The notes: a model not told the origin generated them from the letters alone. Positions 1 to 10,539 are shown, counted from the stretch's first letter. The stretch is 64,000 bases of DNA from Ryuthela nishihirai (GCA_038380435.1 JAWZYU010000004.1:22728001-22792000); one strand, 5' to 3'. A program made the numbers and translations.

Positions 1-2514
1 TACCCTTGTTCTTGGTGACTTCAATGCCAAAGTTGGTACTGACGCTGACCTTTGGGGAGGAGTAATAGGCCCTTTTGGTATTGGTAGCTGCAATGGCAAT
101 GGGCAACGTCTCCTACAGGTAAGTAAACTCAATGGATTCAAAATAACTAACACATATTACAAACACCGCGACATACATAAGTACACATGGGTTTCACCTG
201 ATGGGCTGCATAGGAATATGATTGATTATATATTAATTAACAGCAAATGGGCTAGTTCTGTTAGAAATACCAGGGCATATAGGGGAGCGGAAATTGGATC
301 TGACCATTACCTTGTTAAAAGTGTCTTGCAACTTAAACTTAAAAAGTGTTGTGCTAGAGTTAAAAAATTTACCTTTAATACTGAAGCTCTGAATGACCCA
401 GTTATAGCTAAAGCTTACCATGATAGGTTACTTAGTCATTATGACGGTCATGGTTTGCTTAATACTGAAGTTGAGGAAGAATGGGGCCATTTTAAACAGG
501 CTTTTTTGGAAACTAACAGTACTCTTTTAGGAAAAAAGGAGCAGAGGATGCAGAATTATTTAAGTGACAAGGCAATTGAGCTTATTTCAGAAAGAAGGAA
601 TTGCAGGAATGTCCTTAATCAGTACCCTACTAGTCCTAATAGAAAAGATTACAGAGAGCTTAATAAACGTGTAAAGGATCAGTTAGCTACTGATAAAAAT
701 CTTTGGCTTGATAGCTTGGCTGACAAAGCTGAGGAAGCAGTTAGGCAGCACAACAGCAGAGAGCTGTACCAGATAGTTAATGTTTTATGTGGTAGAAAAC
801 GGACAGTCATACAGGGATTGAAGGATAAACAAGGTAAGGTTATAGAAGGTGAGGATTCTGTCATGGCTAGGTGGGCTGAGCATTTCAGTGATGTTCTAAA
901 CAATGTGGTTAGTTCTACTCCCATTGTTTGTAATGATGATAGATGCATTGGCAGCTTTAATGTTGGCCCTATAACACAATCTGAAGTTATTTTGGCTATC
1001 TCTAAACTTAAACTTCATAAATCCCCAGGGGTAGATGAAATTACTACAGAAATGCTCAGAGCTGGGAATGTTTTGGTTATCACTTGGATGACTGAAATTT
1101 TGAATAACTTTTATGATAAAGGCATGGTTCCTAAAGATTTTACCAGAGCTATTATTATCCCTATTTTCAAAAAAGGTGATCGCAGTTCTTGTGATAACTA
1201 TAGGGGTATCAGCCTACTCTCTGTTCCAGGTAAAGTTCTTTCCATGATTGTGCTTAATAGAATTAAGAATCTGGTTGACAGGCAATTGCGTGATGAGCAA
1301 TGTGGATTCAGAAGTGGTAGGGGATGTGTAGATCAGATATTTTCACTTAGGCAGATTCTTGAGAAATGTTTAGAGTTTCAGAAACCTTTGGTTGCTAGCT
1401 TTGTTGATTTCAAAAAGGCTTTCGACTCTGTTGATTGTCATAATTTGTGGTTGATTGTGAGATCATATGGTATACCAGACAAGTTAGTTAACATAATGAA
1501 AGCTCTCTATAATAACACTGAGTCATGTGTGAGAGTTGGTAAGTCTTGTAGCAATTGGTTTAGCATTGCTTCTGGTGTTCGACAAGGGTGCATTTTGTCT
1601 CCTTTTCTCTTTAGTTTGGTTGTTGATTATGTTATGCGAAATTCACTTCGAGGGAAAGATTTTGGCCTTAAATGGGCTGGAGATACGAAAATTTCTGATT
1701 TAGATTATGCTGATGATTTAGCCCTTTTGGCAAATGATGTTGATGAGATGAACTCTTTCATTCGAGCTGTTGATGAGACTGGTAGTAGAGTAGGTTTGGT
1801 TATAAACAGAGAGAAAACTAAAGTGATGAAAATTGGTCAGGCAGGTTGTGATTCAGTTAATCTGAATGGTTGCAGTCTTGAGCAGGTGTCACAGTTTAAT
1901 TATCTTGGGAGCTATGTAACTGATACTGGTGATGTGCGGCATGAGATTAACAGACGAATAGGTATTGCTGCCGGGACTTTTAAGAATCTATGGAGATTGT
2001 GGAGAAATAGGCGTATACACCTAAAGACTAAAATTAGACTGTATAATAGTTTGGTTCTTTCTAGGGTTAGTTATGGTAGTGAAACTTGGACGCTGTGTAA
2101 ACAAGATAACAGGAAACTAGATGCTTTTGATTCTAGATGCTTACACAGTATCTTGGGTATTAGGTGGTTTAACTTTGTAACTAATGATGAGGTTAGGCAA
2201 AGGAGTCTGCAACCTCCTTTAAGCAGCATATTGTGCAGAGAGAGACTCCGCTGGTTTGGCCATGTTGCCCGTATGGATAATTATAGATTGGCGAATAGGG
2301 TTATGAACAGTGTGCCTAGAGGCTTCAGAAGGAGGGGGAGACCTAGGATGCGGTGGGCAGACAATGTCAAACAGGACCTTGTTAGAATTGGTGTGCAGTG
2401 GCCGGATGCAGCAGATGTAGCTCAGGACAGATATGCTTGGAGAATTAAACTGCGTGGTCTGGTTGGACCTCCGTAGCCCATGGCTGCTTGAGGATGATGA
2501 TGATGATGATGATG
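1..2514 (+). mobile_element. LINE copy L1 (RTE-type), 5' part cut by window edge
   Basis: Non-LTR retrotransposon. It enters the window inside the endonuclease domain, runs through reverse transcriptase to the stop codon at 2474-2476, and has a 3' UTR of only about 15 bp followed by a GAT microsatellite tail at 2492-2514. A very short 3' UTR ending in a simple repeat is typical of the RTE clade. Seven other copies (L2-L8) occur in the window, most with stops or frameshifts; this one has none in the visible part. It lies antisense to the host gene CNOT10. Confidence 0.93.
2..2476 (+). CDS. Endonuclease/reverse transcriptase polyprotein of LINE L1, 5' partial, intact frame
   Basis: The frame is open from base 2 to the TAG at 2474-2476, about 824 codons. 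The protein nicks target DNA (APE-type endonuclease) and copies LINE RNA at the nick (reverse transcriptase). Visible landmarks are the endonuclease motif LGDFNAK at 11-31 and the catalytic SDH at 299-307; RT motif A FVDFKKAFD with its Asp codon at 1406-1408; RQGCILSP near 1579-1602; YADD at 1706-1717; and a C-terminal RERLRWFGHVARM block near 2240-2278 followed by GRPRMRWAD near 2336-2362. That C-terminal block is common in RTE-like LINEs. No stop or frameshift is present, unlike the other copies here, so this is the best candidate for a recently active copy. The start codon lies upstream of the window. Internal ATGs such as 218 are not the true start. Confidence 0.92.
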   Translation, partial: TLVLGDFNAKVGTDADLWGGVIGPFGIGSCNGNGQRLLQVSKLNGFKITNTYYKHRDIHKYTWVSPDGLHRNMIDYILINSKWASSVRNTRAYRGAEIGSDHYLVKSVLQLKLKKCCARVKKFTFNTEALNDPVIAKAYHDRLLSHYDGHGLLNTEVEEEWGHFKQAFLETNSTLLGKKEQRMQNYLSDKAIELISERRNCRNVLNQYPTSPNRKDYRELNKRVKDQLATDKNLWLDSLADKAEEAVRQHNSRELYQIVNVLCGRKRTVIQGLKDKQGKVIEGEDSVMARWAEHFSDVLNNVVSSTPIVCNDDRCIGSFNVGPITQSEVILAISKLKLHKSPGVDEITTEMLRAGNVLVITWMTEILNNFYDKGMVPKDFTRAIIIPIFKKGDRSSCDNYRGISLLSVPGKVLSMIVLNRIKNLVDRQLRDEQCGFRSGRGCVDQIFSLRQILEKCLEFQKPLVASFVDFKKAFDSVDCHNLWLIVRSYGIPDKLVNIMKALYNNTESCVRVGKSCSNWFSIASGVRQGCILSPFLFSLVVDYVMRNSLRGKDFGLKWAGDTKISDLDYADDLALLANDVDEMNSFIRAVDETGSRVGLVINREKTKVMKIGQAGCDSVNLNGCSLEQVSQFNYLGSYVTDTGDVRHEINRRIGIAAGTFKNLWRLWRNRRIHLKTKIRLYNSLVLSRVSYGSETWTLCKQDNRKLDAFDSRCLHSILGIRWFNFVTNDEVRQRSLQPPLSSILCRERLRWFGHVARMDNYRLANRVMNSVPRGFRRRGRPRMRWADNVKQDLVRIGVQWPDAADVAQDRYAWRIKLRGLVGPP

Positions 2515-2576
2515 AATTTTATAATTATTTTTATAATTATTAGAATTAATTTTATTTTTATTATTTGGAACAAAAT

Positions 2577-2618
2577 AAAAACTTTAGTAGCTATTCAATT
2601 TTTAGTTAAGTTAAAGTA
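2577..2618 (+). repeat. 42-bp direct repeat, left copy
   Basis: These 42 bases recur exactly at 5259-5300. The two copies flank a 2.6-kb stretch containing T2 copy A. It is not a tail or TIR of any element I recognise here. Confidence 0.75.
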
Positions 2619-2690
2619 ATATAAGAAATTTTCTTTCAATTAGTATATAATTTTACTGTTTTTATTTATCAGGTTTTGAAAATTTAAGCC

Positions 2691-4887
2691 TTAACCCTTC
2701 CAGGGTCATGAATGTCTATAGACTTTTTTGTACATCACATGACATTTAGCTTTAAAAAAAAAATTGCCATTGAAAATTATTTTACATGTTTTTTTAAAAA
2801 TACATAATTCAAGTTCGAAAAATAATATTTTCCTTTTTCATTTGATGCATATTTTATTAAACTACAATATAAATAATTCAATAAATCTGATTGCCATAGT
2901 TTAGAAGTACTGTACGGTATTGCCGATTGTTTAACGTTACTCTATATTGAAGCAATCACCTGACTTATTAAGCTCACAAGTTTGAACTATTATCAAAATA
3001 TTTTTCTTAAAGTTTCTAAAATCTCCTGATAATTAATAAAAACTGTTATTTTTAAAAATGGAAGATTTTGGAAGTAATTATGAAATATGTACCTTTTTTT
3101 TTGGTGTACCACTGTAAAAAGTGTTATTAAAAATTAATATATTACTACAATGGTCAAATTTTGTACTTTAGTAAAATCTAGAATTAAATTCTCTTTAATT
3201 TGGTGTATGACATGACCTATTTCTGTTTATTAGTTATTTATTAAAAATATTCTAAAGTTGACTTGTTTGGACTCTGCAACAAACCTGGACTTTTCTCAAA
3301 GTATGGTACAGAGAAAAAATTACAAAACGGAAGAAATGTTTACTTTAAACAAGAAAACTATTTTTTTGTTATTCAGAAATAAATAGCCTTTCAATTCATG
3401 TGCACTATAATCATTTCTGTCTATTAGTGTTTTTTAAATAAATTTTGTGTTGCCAGATGTATATTTTTACTATATGACTCTAAAAAAGTCTTATTAAAAT
3501 AAAACTTGTCTTTTTTTGTTAAATATTTTATTTTCAGAAAATCCAGAATTGATTTGGCATCCATGCTCATTAATTTGGCATATAACAATGTCATAATTCC
3601 TTTCATCAGTTATTTGGCAAAAGAATTTTAAAATTAAAATCTTTTTCCCTAATCAGAATGAAAAAATCTTATTAAAATTACTATGGGTGTAAATTTGTTT
3701 ACATTTTTTATTTTCATAGAATTTAGTGTTAAATTCTGCTTCAGTTTGGTATACAATATGACCTATTTCTGTTGATTGGTTTTTTTTTAAAACATTTTAA
3801 AGTTGACTTGTTTAAACCTTAAATTATCCAAGAGCTTATTAAATGGTTTTCAAAAATCACAACAAATGACCTTGCAATATGTTTTTTTATGTTTAGCTAC
3901 TTTTTCCCATTCAATTTTAATATTTTTTGTTCAGAATTAAATGCTTTTTCTTTTAGTACGTAATGTGAACTATTTCATTAATTATCTGTTTCATAATATG
4001 GCTTAGAGTTGCATTTGTAAAGGGTTGAGTTGTTTAACCTCTGAGCGGCACTTTTTTGCACACTATGGGCTAAATGGCCAGGTCACATGGACCCCGAAGG
4101 CTCAGAGAAGGTTGGGGGAGGGGACCCACTGGAACAGCTGTTGGGAGACAGATGGTAGCCTCCCGTCAAGGCCATCCAGCATGTTCTTCAACATGCACAG
4201 GGTATGGCTCTCCCGCACACGTGGCCACGGCTTAATGTCCCATCTGATGGACGGCGGTCTTTCCAAGCCCATCGGTGTCCCCTACTGACTGTGGGCAGGG
4301 CGGGAAATTTTGCGGAGATAAATCTCAACGCTGACCCAGCTGGGACTCGAACCTGGGAAGTACAGATTACGAGCCTGGTGCACTACCGACTGACCCACCC
4401 CCGCCCCCATTTGTAAAGGAGAAACCTACTGGCAATGTAAGGGTTATATGACTCAGAACAGTTGGCAAAAAGCCTGGACTTTTCTCAAAGTATGGTATCA
4501 AATAATAAACTACCAAAAGAGAGTAATTTTCTTGTTTCCAGCAGAAATTTTTTTGTCTTTCAGAAATGAATAGCCTTTTTATTCACGTGCATTATAATTA
4601 TTCCTGTCTATTGTTTTTTTTAATAAATTTTTTTGCCTTCTCAGATGCATTTTTTTAATATGACTCTAAAAAAGCCATATTAAAATAAAACTAATAATCT
4701 TTTTTGTTAAATATATTATTTTTAGAAAATCTAGAATTAAATGCTGATTAATTTGGCATATAACATGCCATAATTCCTTTCGTAGTTATTTGGTAAAAAG
4801 TTCTAAAGTTAATTTTTTTTTTTTGGCTGAGCATAGGGAGAAAATGGACGTAAACCAATTTTTGGGGATGGACACTGGGAGAGTTAA
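2691..4887 (+). mobile_element. T2 copy A: TTAA-flanked non-autonomous element (piggyBac-like termini)
   Basis: The left end is TTAA followed by CCCTTCCAGGGTC. The right end reads GGACACTGGGAGAG followed by TTAA at 4884-4887, an imperfect inverted match. TTAA target sites and short inverted termini are the signature of the piggyBac superfamily. There is no transposase ORF. The interior is very AT-rich and carries diverged subrepeats, for example the motif CTAAAGTTGACTTGTTT near 3252 and 3800 and CAAAGTATGGTA near 3298 and 4486. A SINE1 inserted at 4024-4408. Related copies are T2-B (55307-57853), T2-C (10094-15140), two ends at 17534-17890 and a scrap at 40687-40743. Confidence 0.7.
4024..4408 (-). 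mobile_element. SINE1 (tRNA-derived), full length
   Basis: Read on the minus strand it begins GGGGGCGGGGGTGGGTCAG, has RNA polymerase III A- and B-box-like sequence in a tRNA-like head, then a conserved body, and ends near AACTCAA. It is flanked by an 11-bp target duplication, ATTTGTAAAGG, at 4013-4023 and 4409-4419. This places the insertion inside T2 copy A. Confidence 0.9.
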
Positions 4888-5719
4888 TTAGATACATCCT
4901 AAAGTTGCTGCCATTTGTAGTCACATATACCTAATGATTTCACTTTCAGTCATGTTTCAAATAATTATTCCTTTAATTGCAGTAGTATGTATTTGAGATG
5001 CAATATATACAATTCTAGAAGTGGAAAAGTGAAAAATATTTATGTCATTAATATTAATTACACTGATCTGGAATCAATTTTCCACTTCTGAATCAGGAAA
5101 GCCTAAAAAAATTTGTGTGATTCACTAACAGAGGCAACTAACCATTTCCAGAAAAAAAAAAGCCCATACTTGCACAATACTTGACAATATTGAACAGGCA
5201 TGTATCCATAGTGGACAGATAAGAACCATAGTTAACTACACATTTTTCAAATCAAAACAAAAACTTTAGTAGCTATTCAATTTTTAGTTAAGTTAAAGTA
5301 CTAGTCCTTGACTGGCATAGTGGTTAGGAAGCTAGCTATTGTTCCAGCAGGACAAACTTTGTGTACTGACTATAATCACCTAAGAGGTGGTCAGAAGTGA
5401 CTTTGGTCTTAGTCGGCAATGTCCTTGTATGAGGCCTGTAGAAACTAGGAATAGTCTATCCCATATGTTCCAAATCCTATACTCTAAAGTGAACAATTCT
5501 TGTATATTTGTATGTAACTTTTATCTTAAAAATGGGCCAAAGGATATTGATGAAATTGGGTGAATCTACCGTTTTCGGGTGCGAGAAAGCGATTTAGATA
5601 GGTCTCAACTTTGGAAAAACTCATTTAGGGGGTCATCCAGCGGTACCCCCTTTTCCCAGGCCTAGTGGATCTTTTTTGTATTTGAAGAATAAAATAATAA
5701 TCATAATAATAATAAAGGG
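4888..5719. other. Unassigned AT-rich intronic DNA
   Basis: No gene is visible. It contains the right copy of the 42-bp direct repeat (5259-5300). A tRNA-like stretch near 5313-5345 (GGCATAGTGGTTAGGAAGC) resembles an A box but lacks a clear B box. Confidence 0.5.
5259..5300 (+). repeat. 42-bp direct repeat, right copy
   Basis: Exact copy of 2577-2618 in the same orientation. Only the bases just before it differ (AAAAC here, AAAAT there). Confidence 0.75.
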
Positions 5720-5917
5720 TGTGATGATGTTCCACCTGAGCCAATATGGACCATCCTTTCCAACTGCAATCTCATTGATGAAGTCTACGGAAATTGCCTC
5801 ACCAATGAAAACTATGAAGGGATGAAGGATCGAGCTATACTCGCGCCATTGAACCAAAACGTCAGTAAGATCAACACTGAGATGATCAAGCAGCTGACTG
5901 TCTCTGATTTATCTTGA
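5720..5917 (+). pseudogene. Pif1-type helicase fragment, probable Helitron relic
   Basis: A short open stretch ends at a TGA at 5915-5917. It encodes residues resembling the region of Helitron Pif1-like helicases where an acidic, leucine-rich stretch is followed by RAILAPLN and then NxxMIxQL. In those helicases the motif is usually RAILAPKN followed by a 'VDEIN' block; here the block reads VSKINTEM. Only about 65 residues are visible, the upstream frame degenerates, and no Rep domain or CTRR-3' end was found. The identification rests on one motif block and could be a host Pif1 relic. Confidence 0.45.
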
Positions 5918-6258
5918 TGATTTTGACTTAGTATCTTTGGAAATAACAGCAAAATATAAAATTTTGTATGCACAGCAAGTTTATCACTCAGCTCACTTTT
6001 ACCAAGCAAAGCTCGGTCTTCCAGGTATTCAATCTAACTGAAACAAAATTGAAGTCTATTAACCCTTTGCACTCTATAGGCACCACTACAGCGACATACT
6101 AATACTATTTAACAACTCTAATGGTGCCGTAGTGAAGAACAAACAATAGGTCTATTGTTTATTGAAAAAGGTCCTAATACCCTTTTTGAGCAGGTACAAA
6201 CATTGTCACATCAGTTCTACACATTTACTACTGCTGTTCAGTCGTGAGCATTGCATAT

Positions 6259-6348
6259 TAAATAAAAAATAAAAATAAATACCCCCTCAAGCAGCTGCTT
6301 GCCACAGAGGTCTGACAGGAGCCTGTCAGTTTATATGCCGTAGTGGTA
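6259..6348 (-). mobile_element. SINE2, 5'-truncated
   Basis: Antisense copy of the 3' half of SINE2, with the conserved CAGCTGCTTGAGG end and AT-rich tail. The tRNA-like head is missing. A short direct repeat, CATATT, flanks it at 6253-6258 and 6349-6354. It sits inside T1. Confidence 0.75.
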
Positions 6349-6404
6349 CATATTGTAATTTAAAAACTTTTTTGTGTTACGACAATGTACAAAATTGTGT
6401 TTAC

Positions 6405-6668
6405 AACAATGGATAAAGATTTGGATTTTAGCGACAGTGAAGATGAGTTTTTTTTACATATGTAGTGATGTAAATGAAACTTTTATAGAAACAAGTGATA
6501 CTGAGTTCTAGTGACAAAACAGATTTCATAGGACATAAAAAATGGAAAGTGCATGTCCTTGACTCATCTAGTAGTAGCACAAGTGTTTCTACCGCAGATG
6601 ATGCACAAGAGGATGAATGGGTTGATATAACAGAGAAGGAAGATCATCTAGACATTAAACAATTATAA
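6405..6668 (+). pseudogene. Remnant of piggyBac transposase N-terminus
   Basis: Starting at an ATG near 6411 the sequence reads MDKDLDFSDSEDEFF before a stop. After frame changes an acidic stretch ADDAQEDEWVDITEKED appears near 6597-6648. Acidic, Ser/Asp-rich N-termini are typical of piggyBac transposases. The DDD catalytic core is absent, so this element was mobilised in trans. Assignment depends mostly on the TTAA/TIR context. Confidence 0.5.
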
Positions 6669-6886
6669 AATATAAAAATTTTTGAATAAAGATCTTCATA
6701 TTGTCATAAAAAGATAATAAAAAAACATTTCTATTAGTTGTATGTCATTTATTCGTCATCTTATCATTTTTTCTTTTTTTATAAAAATTTTATAAGTAGC
6801 CTAATTTTTTTTCTTAAATTTGCTTCAAATCCTTTGGAGTTACTGGTATGTCATACTAAAAAAACATCTGGAGTGCAAAGGGTTAA

Positions 6887-7497
6887 GTGCTGATCACATA
6901 TTAGAAAAAGATATTTATTTTTTTCCTTTCATAAGACATATCTGATAAACGACAAAAATAATTTCAATCATTTTTAAGCAACAAAATATATTGATGTTTT
7001 TTTTTTTGGGGGGGGGGAGTCGTACAGCTGCACTTCTGAAATAGTGACCCAGAACCTATAATAAAAACAAAGTAACTTGGTACATTTCTAGGCATTTAAT
7101 TCAAAACATAAAAGGGAAAATTTAAAGTAAACAAGTTAATTAACTTGCCAGGGCTGACAAGGATTTATTACATTACATTAGCAACAGAATCCCATCATTT
7201 GGGCTCTATTAATGGCACTTTTGACTAAAAATTTTACATTTTTAAAAAATGTAATTTTATTGTACTAATGATGCTGTTTAGTGTTCATGGTATTATATGA
7301 GAGCTTCATGAACTGTATTTCCATGGTTGTGGCACCACAAGGTTTAAGCATAAAAATTGAGAATTCATCTTCAGTCCAAAACAAAAATAAGTTTAATTTT
7401 GATTTAAAATTAGTTTTTTTTTTTTCAGTTACTTTGAAAATAACACACATTTTTTATTTAAATATTATTAATAACATTAAGAATAAAAACTTCCTAC
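6887..7497. other. CNOT10 intron downstream of exon D, no gene seen
   Basis: AT-rich DNA with homopolymer runs. I looked on the minus strand for the terminal CNOT10 exon and found no convincing coding match. Confidence 0.5.
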
Positions 7498-7576
7498 CTT
7501 GCTGTAACTGGATGTATATAGCTAACATCAATGCTTGAGCAGGAATGTCTGTACCAGGGCTTTTAGCTGCACCAAC
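7498..7576 (-). CDS. CNOT10: CNOT10 exon D (CCR4-NOT complex subunit 10)
   Basis: CNOT10 is a TPR-like helical-repeat protein that, with CNOT11, binds the N-terminal part of the CNOT1 scaffold in the cytoplasmic CCR4-NOT deadenylase. This 79-nt exon, read on the minus strand, follows a CAG acceptor and ends at AAG|GTAGG. In phase 0 it encodes VGAAKSPGTDIPAQ then ALMLAIYIQLQQ, matching the animal CNOT10 segment 'EAILLAVYLELQNG' near the C-terminus. It leaves one base for the next exon, which is not in the window as far as I can see. The acceptor is a tandem AAGCAG (NAGNAG), so inclusion or omission of one Gln is possible. The upstream intron is only 185 bp. Confidence 0.88.
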
Positions 7577-7761
7577 CTGCTTTGTAAAAAATAGAAGAAA
7601 TTTTATATACATAATTTTATATAAGGTAGTCAAAGTTAACATCTATAAAGTAGTGCAACTACATTTCGAGCTATCTTTACTAAATATCAATTTCATTATT
7701 TTAAAGCTTTCCAAAATAAAAAAATTGTTTCCCTAGCCACACTGCTTTTCAAGTTACTTAC

Positions 7762-7871
7762 TTGTCGAAGGGATTCACTGGCTTTGTCCCATTCTCCCCT
7801 CAAAGTAAAAGCAACAGTTAAATTATACTGTGCTATCATTCTGGCAGTGGATAATGTATTAGGAAACCAAC
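7762..7871 (-). CDS. CNOT10: CNOT10 exon C
   Basis: This 110-nt exon lies between a TTTTTCAG acceptor and a perfect CAA|GTAAGT donor. The first two bases, GT, complete a Ser codon begun by exon B. It then encodes WFPNTLSTARMIAQYN and LTVAFTLRGEWDKASESLRQ, ending on a codon boundary. Animal CNOT10 has the equivalent TPR helix pair '[23 protein letters not shown]', with the same Asn-Leu and Asp-Lys-Ala positions. The phase fit on both sides and the match make this a confident coding exon, although it is too short to show as a long ORF. Its upstream intron (7872-27319) is about 19.4 kb. Confidence 0.92.
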
Positions 7872-8280
7872 CTGAAAAATATCATGCTGAATTAATTTAA
7901 ATCAAAATTATCAAACAATACATGATAAATATATTTTTTGTTTTTAATTTTTGATAAAAACCACAAGCAATTTATTATTATCTTACTTTAAAAAATTATA
8001 AAGCATAAAATGAAATGAACTAAATTAAAATAACCATTATTCTGCATAATATATATGCAGCAATGTCTAGTTTGAGTCATTTGCTTACTCTCTAATGGAA
8101 AGATTATATTTAGTTTTCTGTTTGAATATCAGCAAATATCAGTCTTTTTGCACTGAGACCAATTGATGTGATAAACAGCAACTAGAAGAATGCACATTGC
8201 ATTTGGTGCATATGAGAATCTCATTTTCAAAGAAAATGAAGTTTTTCTGTTACTCCTTAACAGAAAATGAAGTATTTCCC
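7872..8280. other. CNOT10 intron start, no other feature
   Basis: AT-rich, with nothing recognisable until the foldback-type repeat begins near 8281. Confidence 0.5.
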
Positions 8281-9860
8281 TCTTTCACTCCATAAGTTTT
8301 ATTTTGAACCACAGATGATGAGAAAAATGTGAATAGTATATTATTAGTGATTATACATCATAAAGTATTTATCTTTTAATTCGTTAATTTAAAAAGTTGC
8401 ATTTTCCACACCTCTCTCACAAAAATGGGTAGATTATTGATGCAATGATATCTTGAAAAGCTACCAGTAAAATTTCAAATTTCCATTAAATACATATTAT
8501 TTGAAAAAATTTGATAACAGCTCTGCCATTTCCACACTTAGTGATCTGTAAATATATGGGGCGGGGGTGGCTCAGTCGGTAGCACGCCAGGCTCATAATC
8601 TGTAGTTCCCAGGTTCGAGTCCCAGCTGGGTCAGCGTTGAGATTTATCTCCGCAAAATTCCCCGCCCTGCCCACGGTCAGTAGAGGACACTGATGGGCTT
8701 GGAAAGGCTGCCGTCCGTCAGATGGGACGTTAAGCTGTGGCCCCATGTGCAGGAGAGCCATACCTTGTCCACGTTAAAGAACATGCTGGTGGGCCTTGAC
8801 AGGAGGCTACCAATAGCTGTTCCAATGGGTCTCCTCCCCAATCTTCTCTGAGCCTTCGGGGTCCATGTGACCTGGCCATTTAGCCCATGGTGTGCAAAAA
8901 AGTGCCGCTCAGAGGTAAAACAACCCAACTGTAAATATATATATATAAATTAACTAAGTATTTGAAAAATGTGAATTATAATTCATTAGTAACAATCCAA
9001 ATAAAATAGAGTTTTCTGATTATTACTCTCATTGTTTCCAATGGAAACTTCATGATGGTTCACATTCCACCAATTTCAAATTTTTGTCATCAATACATTG
9101 TTGCAAAATTCTTTTGAAATTTTGGAATTTTCAGTTTTTTTTCATCATTAGAGGGTGTAATTATAGTGTTTGAAAGATTCCAAAAGTGCAAATCATAATA
9201 TTTTATCAAATCCTATCTAACCCAAAAAGGAACTTTTCATTTATCTCTAAATATAAACAATTATCTGCTAAAAAAAAAATTGCATCCCCCTCCCCTTGGG
9301 TCTAAGGCACTAACTCATTGTTGGCAATGAAAATTCCATAATCTTCACATTCCACCACCAAAAACTTCAAATTTCTAGCATAAATATATCATTTGCAATA
9401 TTCGTTTGAAATTTTGGAATTTTCAAATTTTCCCACCGTTAGAGGGCACCATTATGGTTTTTGGAAGATTCCAATAGAACAAACCATAACATTTAATCAA
9501 TTCCTATCTAACCAGAAAAGGAATTTTTCATTTATCTCTAAAAACAAACAAGTTATGTTTTCCCACCTCCCTGAGTCTAAACTGCCAAATCATTGTTGTC
9601 AGTGGCACTTTCGTGACCTTCACATTCCCACCAAAACCTCAAATTTCTAGCATAAATACATCATTTGCAATGTTCCTTTGAAATTTTGGAATTTTCAACG
9701 TTTTCCACAGCTAGATGGCATAATTATATCTTTAGAGAGATTCGGAAAGTGCATATTGTAACATTTCATCAATACCTTATCCAACACAAAAAGAATTTTT
9801 AATTTTCAATCTCCGTAAACAAAAGAGTTCAATGATGACAGATGACAAAGAAAAACTATT
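8281..9860 (+). repeat. R1 foldback repeat, single arm with ~270-290-bp internal units
   Basis: Three diverged tandem units share the landmarks CAAATTTCTAGCATAAAT, TCATTTGCAAT, GAAATTTTGGAATTTTC and AACCxxAAAAAGGAA. The repeated motif falls near 9076, 9369 and 9639. The array ends at GATGACAGATGACAAAG near 9836. The same units occur in both arms of the palindromic copy at 54240-58280, including the outer motif AACTTTTTAAATT. This copy shows one arm only. A SINE1 inserted at 8558-8928. No coding capacity. Confidence 0.65.
8558..8928 (+). mobile_element. SINE1, full length
   Basis: Best reference copy. The tRNA-like head carries A box TGGCTCAGTCGGTAG (8568-8582) and B box GGTTCGAGTCC (8612-8622). 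The body contains GGGACGTTAAGC and CACGTTAAAGAACATGC and ends AAAACAACCCAA. The target duplication CTGTAAATATAT lies at 8546-8557 and 8929-8940. These features define a tRNA-derived SINE transcribed by RNA polymerase III. Confidence 0.94.
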
Positions 9861-10539
9861 ATCTTGTTTTCTTTGAAAACAAGAAAAAAAAAAAAAGATA
9901 TATATTTTATTTTCAGCAACAACTAAGGCAATTACTTGGTTACAGTATCATTCAACTTGTGATAAAATTAATTAACAGATGTAAGTGCAAGTGTCTGACA
10001 TCTTGAAATCTACAATTACATCTTTTCCACCGCCTTCTTTGTATGTCTTGGGTATTGTACTTCAGCAGCTCACTGTAGCAGCTACCTATCCTATTAACCC
10101 GTCCATGGTCCTGCCTTGAAAAATAGTTTATATCCAGAGGCCCAGCTATTTTTTCACTATGATCAGCCAAAACAAAAATTACTTCAGAACTTTTTTTGCT
10201 GAACAACTAATGAAAGGAATTATGGCATGTTATATGTCAAATTAATCAGCATTCAATTCTGGATTTTCTGAAAATGAAATATTTTACAAAAAAGACAACT
10301 AGTTATATTTCAATAGGTTTTTTTTAGAGTCATGTAGTAAAAAAAAATGCATCTGGGAATGCAAATAAAAATTTATTTCAAAAAGTAAATAACAGAAATG
10401 ATTATAATGCACACAAATAGAAAAGGCTATTTATTCCTGAATAACAAAAAATATTCACTTGAAGCAAGAAAACTACTCCCGTTTTGTAATTTTTTTTTCT
10501 TGGTACCATACTTTGAGAAAACTATAGGCTTTTGCCAAC

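Larger units (their letters stand above)
6059..6886 (+). mobile_element. T1: piggyBac-like MITE
   Basis: TTAA at 6059-6062 is followed by CCCTTTGCACTC. The other end is GAGTGCAAAGGG followed by TTAA at 6883-6886. The 12-bp termini are perfect inverted repeats and the target site is TTAA, so this is a piggyBac-superfamily element of about 820 bp. The subterminal motif GACATAC also appears in inverted form near both ends. It contains a transposase N-terminal remnant (6405-6668) and a truncated SINE2 (6259-6348). Confidence 0.88.

Noticed and set aside
7265..7450. Minus-strand ORF directly downstream of exon D as the last CNOT10 exon
   Set aside because: Its sequence does not resemble the CNOT10 C-terminus and no phase-1 acceptor fits.
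8558..8635. tRNA gene-like sequences with A and B boxes (also in SINE2 and SINE3 copies)
   Set aside because: They are heads of repeated SINEs with long bodies and target duplications, not stand-alone tRNA genes.
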